Shown here: positions 45,735 to 56,884 of the stretch, piece by piece
Position numbering within the stretch: position 1 is the stretch's first letter
How the letters are laid out: each line of letters begins with the position of its first letter
Assembly (NCBI GenBank): GCA_941918925.1
Contig: OW799233.1
Span: 132,772,333 to 132,836,332 of the forward strand
DNA length: 64,000 nucleotides
From: Phyto melanocephala
Lineage: Eukaryota; Arthropoda; Insecta; Diptera; Rhinophoridae
Direction of reading: 5' to 3'
Translations under genes and position numbers: made by a program
The notes under the pieces: model-generated
What the model saw: only the letters and a program-made list of their open reading frames with translations
Told to the model about the DNA's origin: nothing
Databases searched by the model: none

Positions 45735-46197
45735 CCATTCGCTTATTTTAAAATTGAAGATTGCATTGTTTTTAAAACAAGACTCATTATAGCTAAGGAT
45801 TACCGTATTATCTGTAGAAATTAGCATTGGCCATAGAGCCTGAAGTTTCTTTTTCCATGTGTAATGAAAGATGTTTACTTTAAGTCTATGAAACTTGTTG
45901 ATGAGAGAAAAATGTACCCGGTTAATGTGTTGAGCGTATGTTGAATCTAAACAAGTGTATAAACATTGTAGCAGAAAGTGTATGAACTTTAGATGTAGTG
46001 TACCGTGATTTTCACGTAGAGCAAGATTTCGTATTGTGTCCATTACACATGCCAATATTGCCCAAAATACTGGGCCATCGGTGGTCTTGTTCTACCCTGT
46101 TTATACCTTGACCCCAGTGCCGATCCACCTCGTGCAAATTCGTATGCAATTTCGGTGCAGACAACTCCACCGTGCCAGCTATCCAACATAATCTGAA
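45735..46197 (-). mobile_element. unassigned repeat D, copy 1, carrying a 196-bp MITE
   Basis: On the minus strand, the piece KKKLQALWPMLISTDNT at 45790-45850 parallels KKKVQALCSKVNSADTT in copy 2 (49376-49605), and the DNA from 46070 to 46197 (CTGGGCCATCGGTGGTCTTG, CACCTCGTGCAAATTCG) matches it closely. The two matching parts are separated here by a small inverted-end element. The protein-like similarity suggests a coding repeat, but I know no domain. The 107-residue frame on this strand is a mix of both. Confidence 0.5.
45856..46051. mobile_element. 196-bp MITE inserted in repeat D
   Basis: CATGTGTAATG (45856-45866) is mirrored by CATTACACATG (46041-46051). Repeat D copy 2 runs straight across this point (TTTCTTTTTTAATGCC near 49460), giving an empty-site comparison. 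Confidence 0.75.
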
Positions 46198-47337
46198 TAG
46201 TGTACTGGTGTAGTGGCTAGAGCGTGAAAGCCTGTTTCAAATCTTGTCTGAGACAAATTGAGATTTCATAGCCCTTGATGCTTAAATTGCGGTGTGAAAT
46301 GCATATTAACATTTTTTTGAATATATGTGAGCTAAGAACACTCACTCACCACACTCTAACAACTCTAGCATTTAAACTAGTATAAAACTATATACAAATG
46401 AAGTAGTTGAAGTACTATGAAAACCTAATATTAAAATCGATAGTTTGATAAATGATAAATCTGTGGTTCTCATGGGCAACCACGGTATGTCTTAAAATCC
46501 AATTTTTCAGGAGAGCTACAAAGCCGTGTTAGTGCTGAACGATTTTTGAATACATAAAGAAATTACGTTGTTATACCATTAAAATAATCGGAATGGGTCC
46601 ATCTTATTTGAGAAATTCTTAAAACAAAGTAAAGGCCGTCTACAACCAAGCAATATGGCATTATTAACTAAAAATCGTATAAAATTAACATACGCGGTTG
46701 CTCATGAAGTTAAAAGGAGCTAGTATTTTTCTAGACATATACTAGTTACTTTATCTGCAGGGATATTTAAGATTTTCTATATTGTCTTTTCTTAACTTCA
46801 GCTAAACACACATCTGCACTTGGTTAAACGAAAATTGTTTTAGTTCTTTCCATTGATTTAACCTCATTTATAAATTATTTATTTAACAATAATATGAAAA
46901 AACAATTATACTTAATTACATATAAGTGTGAGTAAAATTTATTTATGCTGTTTTTTTTTGTCGATTGTATGAATATCAAATAAAGTTCAAACAAAGGCTA
47001 TAGAAAACTGTTATAGAAACTGCTAGTTTTTTTCTTAAAAATTGTGTACACAAGGAATGGGAAATTTTTGGGATTTTTTGGCAAAATATGCAGTTTTAGT
47101 CACCGGCTATATCAGGGAAACTAATTAGAGTTTAATTTCATAATTGTAGCTAAAGATTAAAAGAAAAAGAGGTGTAAAACAAAATAACCCGAATAAACTG
47201 CATCTATTGTTTAATTTTATTTTGTCTATCTTTGTTTTTACTATTTAGTAATTATTTGTAACATTCTAATTCTGGAAAGGCTTTTATTTACCAGCTGTAT
47301 TTTGCTTGGGGAGTCAGAGATTTTAGTTTACTAAATA
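46198..47337. other. A+T-rich interval, no gene seen
   Basis: A tRNA-like head (GTGTAGTGGCTAGAGCG near 46207 with GTTTCAAATCTTG) is too compressed to be a tRNA or working pol III promoter. The rest is featureless. Confidence 0.35.
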
Positions 47338-47635
47338 CAGTGGTGGCCACGAATTTAAGACACGACATGTAACGGGCTTAGTTATGATAATTTTTTCAAC
47401 ACTGCAATATCAAATTGGATCTAGTTAATTTTTTAATAAGAAAAATTACCGTTATTTTGTTTTTTTTGTTTTTACATTTTGTTGCTATTTTTATTACATT
47501 ATTGTAAAAACGTGTAAAACATATTAAAAATATTTGGTTATTAAGTGATTTTTTAGTGTTGTTTGAAGTTAATGGGTAAGTAATGAATGCTTTATTCCAT
47601 TTTTTGTTGGGATACATCAAAATATTTAGTTTAAA

Positions 47636-48573
47636 ATGGCCAGAGGCACTTGGAGTTCGGATGCCGAGCGAAAACTGATCCTACAATTGAAAACTGATGG
47701 AAAAACAGTAATGGACATTTTCAAACTTATTCAATGTTCCAGATCCAAGATTTACAACGCCCTGGAATACATCAAGCAACATGGTAGCACCAAAATGTAA
47801 AACAGAGCCCAAAAAACTACACCCAGGGAGGATAGCTTCATTTATAAAGCAGATGTTAAAGATCCTTTTAAAGGATCAAGTTAAATTAAAAATGGGATTT
47901 CATCTAATTTTGGTATTAATATATCGTCCAGGACAATAAGAAGACATTTGAATGAGAAAAACTTAAGTGGGTGTATTGCACAACGTAAACCACTTGTGTC
48001 AAAAAAATATTAAATCTAGACTAGCTATTTTAAGAGAACATCTCACCAGACCGATGACATTTTGGAAAAATATACGAATGGCGTCCTCCAAACCTGGAGC
48101 ATCTTCCAAAGTACACTCTTAAAACAGCTAAGCACGGTGGTGGCAATGTCATGGTGTGGGAATCATTTTCCTGGCATGGTGTAGGTCACATTTACAAGAT
48201 TACCACTAAAATGGACCAGCATATTTACAAAAACATACTGACAAGCATTATGATACCATTTGCTGAAGACAACATGCCTCTAATATGGAAATGTATGCAT
48301 GATAATGATCCTAAGCACACTTCGCGCCTAGTAAAAAGTTACAGTTCTAATGTGGCCAGCTCAATCCCCGGATCTCAATCCAATTGAGAACTTGTGGAAT
48401 GATGTTGAGGAACATGTACGAGCAGTAGAGCCAAAAAATTTGAGCAATTTATGGGAAAAGATCCAGAAAGCTTGGTAGCCATTACAAACGAACGTTGTAT
48501 GGCTTTAGTTAAAAGTTTACCCAGGAGGTGCGCTGCTGTGATCAAAAATAAAGGATTTCCTATCAAATACTAA
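47636..48573 (+). pseudogene. Tc1-like transposase, broken
   Basis: The ATG at 47636 opens MARGTWSSDAERKLILQL and a helix-turn-helix (IQCSRSKIYNALEYIKQHG), then stops and frameshifts. The stretch that should hold the first catalytic Asp is shortened by a deletion near 48070. The rest is good: MVWESFSWHGVGHIYKI (48151-48387 is open), MHDNDPKHTS with the second Asp, and LNPIENLWNDVE with the final Glu, closing IKNKGFPIKY with a stop at 48571-48573. The span fits the usual 340 residues or so. It is from another subgroup than the relic at 1-544. Confidence 0.9.
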
Positions 48574-48645
48574 TTTTGTTCTATGAAGCTGAGCTTTACT
48601 TTAGTGAATTAACTTTTATTTTGCTTATGTCCTAAATTCATGACC

Positions 48646-48777
48646 TGGGGCCGAATTACGGCATTCGATATCGATAGAAATTTTACTCGAACGATCGAGT
48701 ACGCTGTGCTTTAGATATAGAGATTCTAATAAGAATTTTCAAATTTCGATCACGTTCGAATTCCGTAATTCGGCCTC
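48646..48777. mobile_element. 132-bp MITE, GGGGC-family copy 2, inside the Tc1-like element
   Basis: GGGGCCGAATTACGG and CCGTAATTCGGCCTC are inverted ends. The interior CGATCGAGTACGCTGTGC and TTTCGATCACGTTCGAA are the reverse complement of the copy at 25717-25835. It lies downstream of the transposase stop. Confidence 0.85.
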
Positions 48778-49033
48778 TGGCTAAAACTTGTATTAATCTG
48801 TATAATATGAAAATAAAATTTCTAACAAAATATAGGCGACAAACTATTGTTAATTTTTTTACATAACAATACTAGGATCTTTGAAAAATAACATGAATCT
48901 TAGACTTTTCGCTAAGATGTAAAAATTATCAAAAATATATAAGTGAAATATCGTGTCTTAAATTCGTGGCCACCACTGTATGTAATATTTTTTCCATTAA
49001 TGGCGTTGTTTCGAGAAAAGTTACTCTAGGAAC

Positions 49034-49094
49034 GTAGGTAGGAAAGGGGATTACGGAAGTAAAAAGACCCTCCAACACCCACACTCGGAGACCC
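49034..49094 (-). mobile_element. SINE 3'-end-like fragment
   Basis: GTAGGTAGGAAAGG followed by ACCCTCC-ACACCC-ACACTCGGAGACC parallels the tail and 3' part of the SINEs at 45211 and 58854 over about 60 bp. The tRNA-like head is absent. Confidence 0.4.
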
Positions 49095-49375
49095 ATGTGT
49101 TTGTAAAACAAAAAACGAAATGAAACATGTATTAGAAATAGCATAAAGTTATTACTAATGTAAAATAATTTATATAAAAGACCGACAAAATAACAGTCCT
49201 ATAAAGAACAAATTGTTTATCTTCTAACCATCTTACCCCAAGATGAATCAAAGGATATTCTCTAGTTTGTACTCTGAGATACCACTGACCTCACAGGCTT
49301 CACATTTTTTATTTCTTTCTCTTCCTTAAATATATTCAAATGTAATCCGGAGTATAGTGATCGAATTTACTGATC

Positions 49376-49605
49376 CTAACTATTAGCAAGCATTATCTCC
49401 TTATATCTTAGGAGAACCGTAGTATCTGCAGAGTTTACCTTTGAACATAGAGCCTGAACTTTCTTTTTTAATGCCATATATTCCCCAAGATACTGGCCCA
49501 TCGGTGGTCTTGCTCTGCCCTGTTTATACTCTGACTCTAGTGTCGATCTACCTCGTGCAATTTCGGTGAGGACAACTCCACAGTGACAGCTACCCAACAC
49601 AATCT
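49376..49605 (-). mobile_element. unassigned repeat D, copy 2
   Basis: A minus-strand frame of 74 residues (ESEYKQGRARPPMGQYLGEY, KKKVQALCSKVNSADTTVLL) is open through the repeat. Copy 1 has matching pieces on both sides of its MITE. The product is unknown. An acidic/basic low-complexity nature and no catalytic motif are all that can be said. Confidence 0.5.
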
Positions 49606-51029
49606 AAAGTTGAAGAAGGCTAGAATTCTACCAAGAGTTTTCATAGTTTCTAACCAGGCGAGAATTTACAGAGAGCTTCATGACTATGTATGTAAGGTAG
49701 GAGCCTCTCTACCATACAGGTTTCATTAATGTAAAGGACACTCTGATTAGCCGGCAATCTGGATAAAATACCCAAACCGTCATGATCCAATCAGGTGCTA
49801 TGGAATAAATATGAGAAATTTTAAAACAAAGTCATGTGCAAAAGCTTTTAATCCCGCATTGAAGTTTTTAAACCTCATTTTCTTTAGGTTATATCCGCAT
49901 GGGCACTGTAAAATGTTTTATTCTTGCCATTTGTAAGATCACGATTATGCACCCAACAAAACAATAAAACAAAATTCATTTCATTATTGCTAAGTTGGTA
50001 TTATCGCAATGGAATTAAGATTTTTTTGAAACGCAATCAACTCACACAGAAGTAGGGTATCATCTCGGTAACCCAATATATAGATACACTCGTTAAAGTT
50101 GCTTAAAACGATAAATTCGAAGGACACACCGAGATGTGCTACATAATATGCTTACAAGCTCAGATGATTCGTTATCAAATACAACTGGCAAATTAATAGC
50201 TTGTTTTATTTTGATGGAAATAAAGTTTAAGTCTTTAAGGCTGGATTACCAGAAAGTTAAAAATTGTAGTTTTCATGTGATTGGAAACAAAGGTTATGAA
50301 ATAGTTATCAGTTGTTATCACTGTCTAACTGGTGACTAAAATAGATCAAACCTAGTGATTAAATTAGATAGACAAGATTAAAGATATTCACAGAGAAAAA
50401 CGGTTGCTGTTGGTTAATTTCATTTTAATTCGATATTGAAATATGAAAAAGGCGTAATCAATTAACTGAAAACCTGGGAGTTAAAAATATCACATTTACA
50501 TCTAATACTTAATAACCATTTAAACAGTGTTGATGATGAAATTGTGGCTGCTATTAAAAGTGTACTCTGTCTGGCTATTGTCGCCAAAAATAGACTTTTG
50601 CGATTATTCCTTCATTATCACAATTCAGTTTCTTTAATTTTAGACACTAGCTCATGTCTAAATAAATTTTAGATTTTAGCTTAAAACAGAAGCACGACAA
50701 TAATAATTAAATTACATTTATACTTATATGTGTATGTCTATATGTATTTTAAATATTTCTTTATTTTGATTTGGTTTTTTATAAGCTGTACGCTCATTGC
50801 TCTAATCTACTTATTCTAATTTAATTCTGTATTTTATTTGTATAATCTTTAGGCCATTTGCTAAATTTATTTTCGTTTTTATATTTTCTTATCTAAAGGG
50901 TTTGTCTGAAAAATGCACTTCTTAAATTTAGTTTAATTTTTGCTTGAGCAAGTGGCAACTCTAAAATTTGGCAACTGTGCTTTACGAATGAACATAACAA
51001 AATTATTAAAAAAAAATATTAAAAAAATA
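49606..51029. other. A+T-rich interval, no gene seen
   Basis: CACAGAGAAAAACGG at about 50391 resembles other CACAGA(A/G)AAAA starts in the window (4879, 16092, 53184) and may mark short element ends. No coding support. Confidence 0.35.
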
Positions 51030-51700
51030 TTTAAAAAATTTGAAGAGTTGTGTTGACCGTTCGCAAGCTTCAAAGAAATTTCAGTCGAGAAAGTGTACCT
51101 AATGGGACAAATTTTTGAAAAGTTGCCAAAAAATTAAAAGATATTTGTTCGGTTAGGGACAGTAAGACTCTTGTGCGTCAACTTATTGGACGGTTTCTGG
51201 AAGACATTGCTGTTGTAAGCGAAAGTGTCGGAAAACACATTAAACTTTAAATTTCACGAAGCACAGCAAATTTTGTCAAAAGAGCTACACTTCTATGAGT
51301 TCAAAGTTCAAATATTCAGAAACTCAAATAGTTAAGCAGGCAATGGAAGAAGCCGGCAACTCGTTTAATTGGTATTAAAGCAAAGTGAACATTTCCTTTC
51401 GAATCATTTAGTGAATACACAAAATCATCGACTTTGGTACTCAAAATATCCTAATGCTATCCATGAGAAACAAATGCACCCACAAGGAGCAACGATTTGG
51501 TTCGGATTTTGTATGGGAGGCGACTTTAAACGGCATTTATTACGGTAATATAATAACAGAGCTTTTGTGGCCTCAATTGAATATCATAAATCTGGTCGAT
51601 ATTTAGATTCACCGAAACGGCGCCTCAACAATCCATTTATTACAGCAATTATATCTGTGAAGAAGTCACGCAAAGAGTAATGGGCTGCGGTAAGAGTTGT
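51030..51700 (+). pseudogene. mariner-type transposase relic
   Basis: Blocks in order and in several frames: VVLTVRKLQRNFSRESVPN (first helix-turn-helix), VAVVSESV-like IAVVSESVGKHI, HLVNTQNHRLWYSKYPNAIH, EKQMHPQGATIWFGF, NIITELLWPQL, and a faded HRNGAST piece where the second catalytic Asp should be. Stops and deletions are frequent; the segment with the first catalytic Asp is deleted or unreadable. No inverted ends identified. Confidence 0.65.
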
Positions 51701-52786
51701 GAAGGCCGTTTTATATATATTGTATGCCTTTCTAAATCGGAGTATGACTTTCTTGCAATTCAATACAAAAATGACAACTATCCCAAAAAATTCGTTTTTT
51801 TATTTAAAGATATGCAAGTGAATTTTTACTGAGTCACTATTAATAATAAAATTTACTTGCAATAATTAAACAGAACTTAAGAAGAGCAAATCATTCTCGA
51901 AGACTATTGTGCGAATATAATTTTCGCAACCAAAACTCTTTGATCTATACCATCATATAAAGCACGTAAATATGATCGCTGTTTATCACAAGTTTTATTT
52001 CAAATGATTATTATCATTTGAAATTTGTTTTCAAATCTAATGACTTTCGGTTTAAAAGATGTTTTGGTTAATTAGTTTGTTCTTTTTTGATCAAACAAAA
52101 GCTGCCAGATTTTTTGCAAATAAAGTAATTAACTTTTTAAAGATTTATAGCAACAACACATCACTCTTTAGTAATAAAACATTTAGAGCTACACAAAATT
52201 GCAGTATTATCAACAATTAAAATTTTGCAAAAATGATAATACAAGACAGTTCTTATGAGGAAATTGCAAAAGTCACAGTTTTATAGTTTATTTCCTGCAT
52301 TAATTTTTAAAGGTGATTTTAGATGAATCTGGTTGTGAAAATCAGATTATGTGAAGCTTGTTATAAGATTGTTTTATAGTTTTGCCAAATCGAAAAAGAA
52401 AACGTTATTAATACATTTGTAAGAATGTATGTATTTTGTTTAAACAAAAATACAAAAAAAAAAAACTCTTCTCTTCAATTTGACCATTTAGCCATGTTTC
52501 ACGTAGGTATGTATGTTTGTAACACAGTATATGTGTGTTTAAATCTAAAATACATTGTGTGTTTTGCGATTCATTTTTGGAGGTTTTAAAAGCAAACGTC
52601 TAACAAACACATCATATGTTGTTAGTTACTAAGTTAGTTTAGCTTTTTTAGCAAAATGAAATCAGCGAAAAAAAAACGCCACAACCAAATTATAGAAAAC
52701 ATTCATATAAACCAAAATCAAGGTCAATAAATAAACATACAAAGAAATATCAAACACATTTACACATACTTCATGCAAACATACTT

Positions 52787-52818
<32 letters not shown>

Positions 52819-53389
52819 CACGCAAAAATTTAAAAAAATATACGTGAAAATATATGATATAAAAACTGAAACATTTAAAAATTGTATTCAAAATAGCACG
52901 ATTATAAATGGATAGATGGACGGATGGATGGTTGAATAGATTAGTTTGTTGTTGCTGTTGTTACTGTTTGAAAGATTGTTGCTTATAATGTTGTTACTGT
53001 TGTTTAGCTACAAGCTAAATAGTACATGAGAGGTGTTTAGATGGCCAAAAACAGATACAGAAATAAAAATATTGGGACGGTTTACTCTTGACCATACAAC
53101 AATAACAAACTATACAAACAACGAGGCCAGGCTGACAGTCTTATTAAAAATAACACAACTTATTAACGAATTTTGATTAGAACACAGAGAAAACGGGTTT
53201 ATTGTGGCAATCAAGAATTTCTGTTGATCGAGTTATTCACTTCTTGCAATAAAATTTTTCTTTTGTAGCCATAGATTTAATAAATGTTCGGTGGCTAGCA
53301 CCTTCAATGCTAAGCAATATTAATCATTGATATTAAATTTTGTTGTAAGCACAAAAAGAGAACAAATTGTGAAAAATCTATTCGTTTTG
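51701..53389. other. A+T-rich interval with a long poly-A run
   Basis: An uninterrupted A run of about 26 bases lies at 52793-52819. There are no features of a LINE 3' end before it. CACAGAGAAAACGGG near 53183 is another element-end-like motif. No gene. Confidence 0.4.
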
Positions 53390-53830
53390 TTAAAATGGTT
53401 GTACAATCATATCAATTCTTATATCGTCTGAGAAGATCTATTGATATTTGTCTGTCTGTTGAAATCACTTCAGATCGAAAATAATCAATTTATGACAAGA
53501 TATGTTATACCACTGACATGTTTAACCTTGCATGCAAGGTCGTACAATGATGAAATATCATGTCAATTTTGTATCTAAAGAAAACCAAATGTTCGATTAA
53601 GCTTTGTCCATCCGTCTGGCCATCCGTTCGTGTGTGCGTTGAACACAACTTTTTGAAGCCCCTACATATTCCACAGAATCGTTTGTGATATTAATTTATC
53701 GGAAATGCTTTCAGCAATTTTGCAATTAAAAATCAGCAGTTTCAACCTAGTAGTGGCAGAGATAGTAACAAAAGACCCCGTATACATCTATAATTTTTTT
53801 TTTGTTCCCACATAAAGCCTTGACCCGGAA
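53390..53830 (-). mobile_element. family B-like fragment
   Basis: TGTCTGTCTGTTGAAATC, the CCATCCGTCTGGCCATCCG line, TTGAACACAACTTTTTGAAG and CACATATTCCACAGAATC-like text parallel the region 23740-23830 of family B copy 2 (TTGATTGAAATCAACTTTG, CACATGTTGCACAG). Non-coding and diverged. Confidence 0.4.
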
Positions 53831-53836
53831 CTACTT

Positions 53837-54106
53837 CCCAGCAAAAAAGAAATATGACGAAGAAGTGATTAAAGGTTTTAACTAATAACAAAGAACTGGT
53901 GAAATCACTTATGATTTTAATAGAAGCATGTCATTAGGGATCATGTATTTGCATGAATATATGAATGAATGTTTTAATAGGTGCATTAAACACATGTATA
54001 CTAAACAGAAAGAAACATTTGTTTCAAATTTTTTTTTTTTTACATAAAATGTGAAAACTATTTTTAATAATTTTGCACTAATTTTTAATAGCATCTACAA
54101 TGCATT
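53837..54106. mobile_element. CCCAGC-family MITE, copy 5 (one end)
   Basis: It starts CCCAGCAAAAAAGAAATATG; the following 200 bp (AAGAAGTGATT, GGGATCATGTATTTGCATG, GTGCATTAAACACATG) match the reverse complement of copy 1. The second end is missing; a different MITE begins at 54109. Confidence 0.7.
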
Positions 54107-54108
54107 TA

Positions 54109-54358
54109 GTACACGAAATGTAAAAAGCCACACACGCATGTGGCTGTGACGTAATTTTGACGTCATTATAAAGCATAAATGTATCCACTTCGGCCACATG
54201 TGTTTCAGTTGCATTTTTGGACTAAAATACATTTCGTGTAATATGGAATTCTTACCGCATGCTGCCACTACGACTATTTAAAAAAATGTAACCAAAGTGC
54301 TAAACATTTTATTGACGTCAGACCCACATGTGCATGTGGCTTTTTACATTTCGTGTAC
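54109..54358. mobile_element. 250-bp MITE with 24-bp inverted ends and TGACGTCA-type sites
   Basis: GTACACGAAATGTAAAAAGC is the start of the inverted ends, flanked by TA. Sub-terminal CACGCATGTGG/CCACATGTGCATGTGG also pair. TTGACGTCAT at about 54156 and TTGACGTCAG at about 54312 are two palindromic TGACGTCA cores, and TGACGTAA lies at about 54146. Non-coding; TA target suggests Tc1/mariner-type mobilisation. Confidence 0.85.
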
Positions 54359-54879
54359 TATAGGCTTTATATTATTTTTATTAAAAACACTTAACTAACT
54401 TAACTTAAATTTCAGACTGGTTTCGCACAAAAGTTCTATATGCAACTGAAGCGCACTGAACTAGACTAATCTAAGTAAATTTTCCACTAAACGGATCCAG
54501 AGACCGTCAGACTGACAATCTGACATCATAGGAAAAAAATTAAAGGCAAAATCTATTAATTAGTTATTCAAAAACTCACACAGTTAAATTGCATTTGGTG
54601 CGAAACTTTTTTGAGGCAAAATCACCTAAATAAAAGATATTTATTAATATGATGATGAGGTTTTAGTAAAGTTTGGTCATTGAATTTGTTTTTGTTTTTT
54701 ATCTCTAAAAAAACATTTAATATATTAAGACTTGAAAATGTCTGTAAAAAAATCTAAACAACTGCATGATTAAAAATATATTCAACATTCCTTTAGATAT
54801 TTGAATGAAATTGAATTGAAACATCACAAAATGACTTTATATATTTTTGGTTTAGAAATCGGACAGACTTCATTTAATA
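54359..54879. other. A+T-rich interval, no gene seen
   Basis: No supported feature between the MITE and the piggyBac relic. Confidence 0.4.
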
Positions 54880-55560
54880 TTATTAATTTCTTCTAGACGT
54901 TTCTGTAAAATATTTAAAGGATATCGAATAATTTTGTTGACTGGGTAGTACTCCAAACAAATTTAAACGCCCAACAGTTCGTAGCCAAATCCATTATTAC
55001 TCGTGGATCCCGCATTAAGAGATGGAGTGATACAAATATCGCGGAGATAAAAAAGTTTTTTTGGAATTCTAATGTATATGGGTTTAGTAAAGTATCCATC
55101 TATTTCGCTGTACTGGAGCAATAATAAATTTAATAGAAACAATTTTGTCCCGCAAGTAATGTCGCGAAATCGATTTCAGCTACTTTTAAAATGTATCCAT
55201 TTTGCTGACAACTCTGAAATCGGTAGCAATCGCCTTGGTAAGGTAAGCCATTTGCTTCAAATTCTTGAGAAAAACTACGTTAATGCTCGAGTTTCTGGCG
55301 AAAATTTAGCTGTTGACGAAAGCATGATTCCTTGGCGAGGTAGGCTACAGTTTCGTCAGTATAACCCTGGAAAGTCACACAAATATGGAGTAAAAGTTTA
55401 CAAGCTTTGTGATCCCAGTGGATTTACTTATACTAGCTCCATGTATGGCGGAAAATGTGATGAACAACAACAGAGAGGTAGACCAACAACAAACACCTCT
55501 CATAGCACTCACGATTGTTTTTGACCTTGCTGATAAATATTTCGTACACGACGGTGTAAA
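54880..55560 (+). pseudogene. piggyBac-like transposase, N-terminal and first catalytic part, truncated
   Basis: The early frame reads FVDWVVLQTNLNAQQFVAKS and IKRWSDTNIAEIKKFFW. After a shift, 55072-55524 reads MGLVKYPSISLYWSNN, MSRNRFQLLLKCIHFADN, ENLAVDESMIPWRGRLQFRQ with the first catalytic Asp (about 55317), and HKYGVKVYKLCDPSGFTY. A second shift near 55480 leads to IVFDLADKYFVHDGV. It breaks off there, before the second and third catalytic Asp, where family B-like DNA begins (about 55560). Apart from two shifts it is well preserved, better than the relic at 40165-40925. piggyBac enzymes excise cleanly at TTAA; no ends are seen here. Confidence 0.85.
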
Positions 55561-55564
55561 AGGG

Positions 55565-56760
55565 TTGTATATAGGTTTGTCATTCCTCGTTAAATTTCTA
55601 CAATATTCATTTTCGACCCCATAAAGTATATATTTTCTTAAAGCTTATGAATTGGGGATTAAGAGTTATCCGTCTGTCTGACCCAAGACCCGTGTAAGGT
55701 ATCAGCAAAATCGCACAAAAATTTCGGCGATATGAGCAAATAAGCACGACTGCCTCTGTCTTTTCAATTATTTTTACCACAACAATTAAATTTTTCCACA
55801 CCTAAAATAATTTAAAGACACGATTGTTACTAGTTATAGATTAAATATGCATCTGGAAGTATTTGTGAAAAATGTTGGACTAATTGGTCACTAATCGGCG
55901 AAGTTATAAGCAAAAATTATTTAAAAAATATATATTTTTTTAAATACATCAAATTTATTTAAACTCCTTGATAATTTTTAAACACGCTTAAGACTGTGTC
56001 GTACGTTCCCTAACATACACACCTACGTTGCACAATAAGAGTCAATACTCTGGCAACCCTAGATGACGCGTACAGAGGCAAATACAAAGAAGAAAGTCGT
56101 TATCAAATTATTATCTACCTAAGGGAAGTCAGCATTACGCTTCTTGCATAGGAAACTAAATAAAATAAATAAAGTTTATATAGTTCTAAGTTGTTCTAAT
56201 ATAAACTGCGTTTTATTTATTAGGAAATTACTCCACAAGACACCAAATTTTAATCCGTAATCATAGAAATTATTTTTAAGAAAAACTTAAAATTTGTTTT
56301 GAAATCAACTGAGATATAAGCACCAGAATACAACTGCTTTGGTATTTTTCCTAAAATCTACAAAAGGAAATCGATATTTTTAAGTTTTTTAAAAATCGAG
56401 AGAGCAAGTATGGGGATAATGTGAAAAAGGCTTGAGTATTAAAATAAAGTAAGCTATATAAAGCAAAAATTCCGAGTTGGTGGCCTAGATTAAATGGCGA
56501 ATATAGGAGTCAAATATAGCAGTTACGACTTTGGTCCCTTTAACCCCCACAATATTGGTATCAAATAAAAGGGCCTGACCAGTACTAATAAACCAATAAA
56601 CTATTAAAAAAGTTTAAAATCCATAACAGCATCTGAAACAAAATGGCGGAACAAATTTTTTTCAAACCTAATAATATGAATATCAAAAGAAAGGGCAAGT
56701 ATAATACATTTAACTATGTAAAAATTTAAAATCGAAGATGTCGTCGGTAATAATAAAGGG
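55565..56760 (-). mobile_element. family B repeat, copy 3 (inverted)
   Basis: TTCATTTTCGACCCCATAAAG, GGTCACTAATCGGCGAAG and TAAATTTTTAAAAACACG-type text correspond to lines in copy 2 (23690, 24065), and GGTATCAAATAAAAGGGCCTGACC matches copy 2's GGTATCAAGATCAAGTGATTGACC. It cuts off the piggyBac relic on its left. Non-coding. Confidence 0.45.
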
Positions 56761-56840
56761 AAATTTAAAATCTAGGCTTAGCTCCGCTGTGGTATTCATA
56801 TCTTTGTACATGACGGTGAAGGGTATTATCAGCCTTCTAC
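56745..56840 (+). mobile_element. family B tail fragment
   Basis: AAATTTAAAATCTAGGCTTAGC and TTGTACATGACGGTGAAGGG match the fragment at 26130-26200. Its direction is opposite to the body at 55565-56760, so two pieces are joined tail to body. Confidence 0.45.
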
Positions 56841-56884
56841 TTGTTTTGTTTTCAATTAAAAATAAAAAAAAGCAATTTCAACTG

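Larger units (their letters stand above)
47338..48978 (+). mobile_element. Tc1-like element with perfect 28-bp inverted ends
   Basis: CAGTGGTGGCCACGAATTTA starts the left 28-bp end (47338-47365), and its exact complement closes the element at 48951-48978, with TA on both sides as the target duplication. The total of 1641 bp includes a 132-bp MITE. The ends look usable, whereas the transposase within is broken, so only transposition in trans would be conceivable. Confidence 0.95.

Noticed and set aside
46196..46260. tRNA-like gene or SINE head (GTGTAGTGGCTAGAGCG)
   Set aside because: The B-box-like part is only about 20 bp downstream and mismatched, so the spacing does not fit a tRNA or an active pol III promoter.
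52793..52819. Poly-A tail of a LINE or processed pseudogene
   Set aside because: No LINE 3' coding sequence or gene-like exon string precedes it and no target duplication was found.
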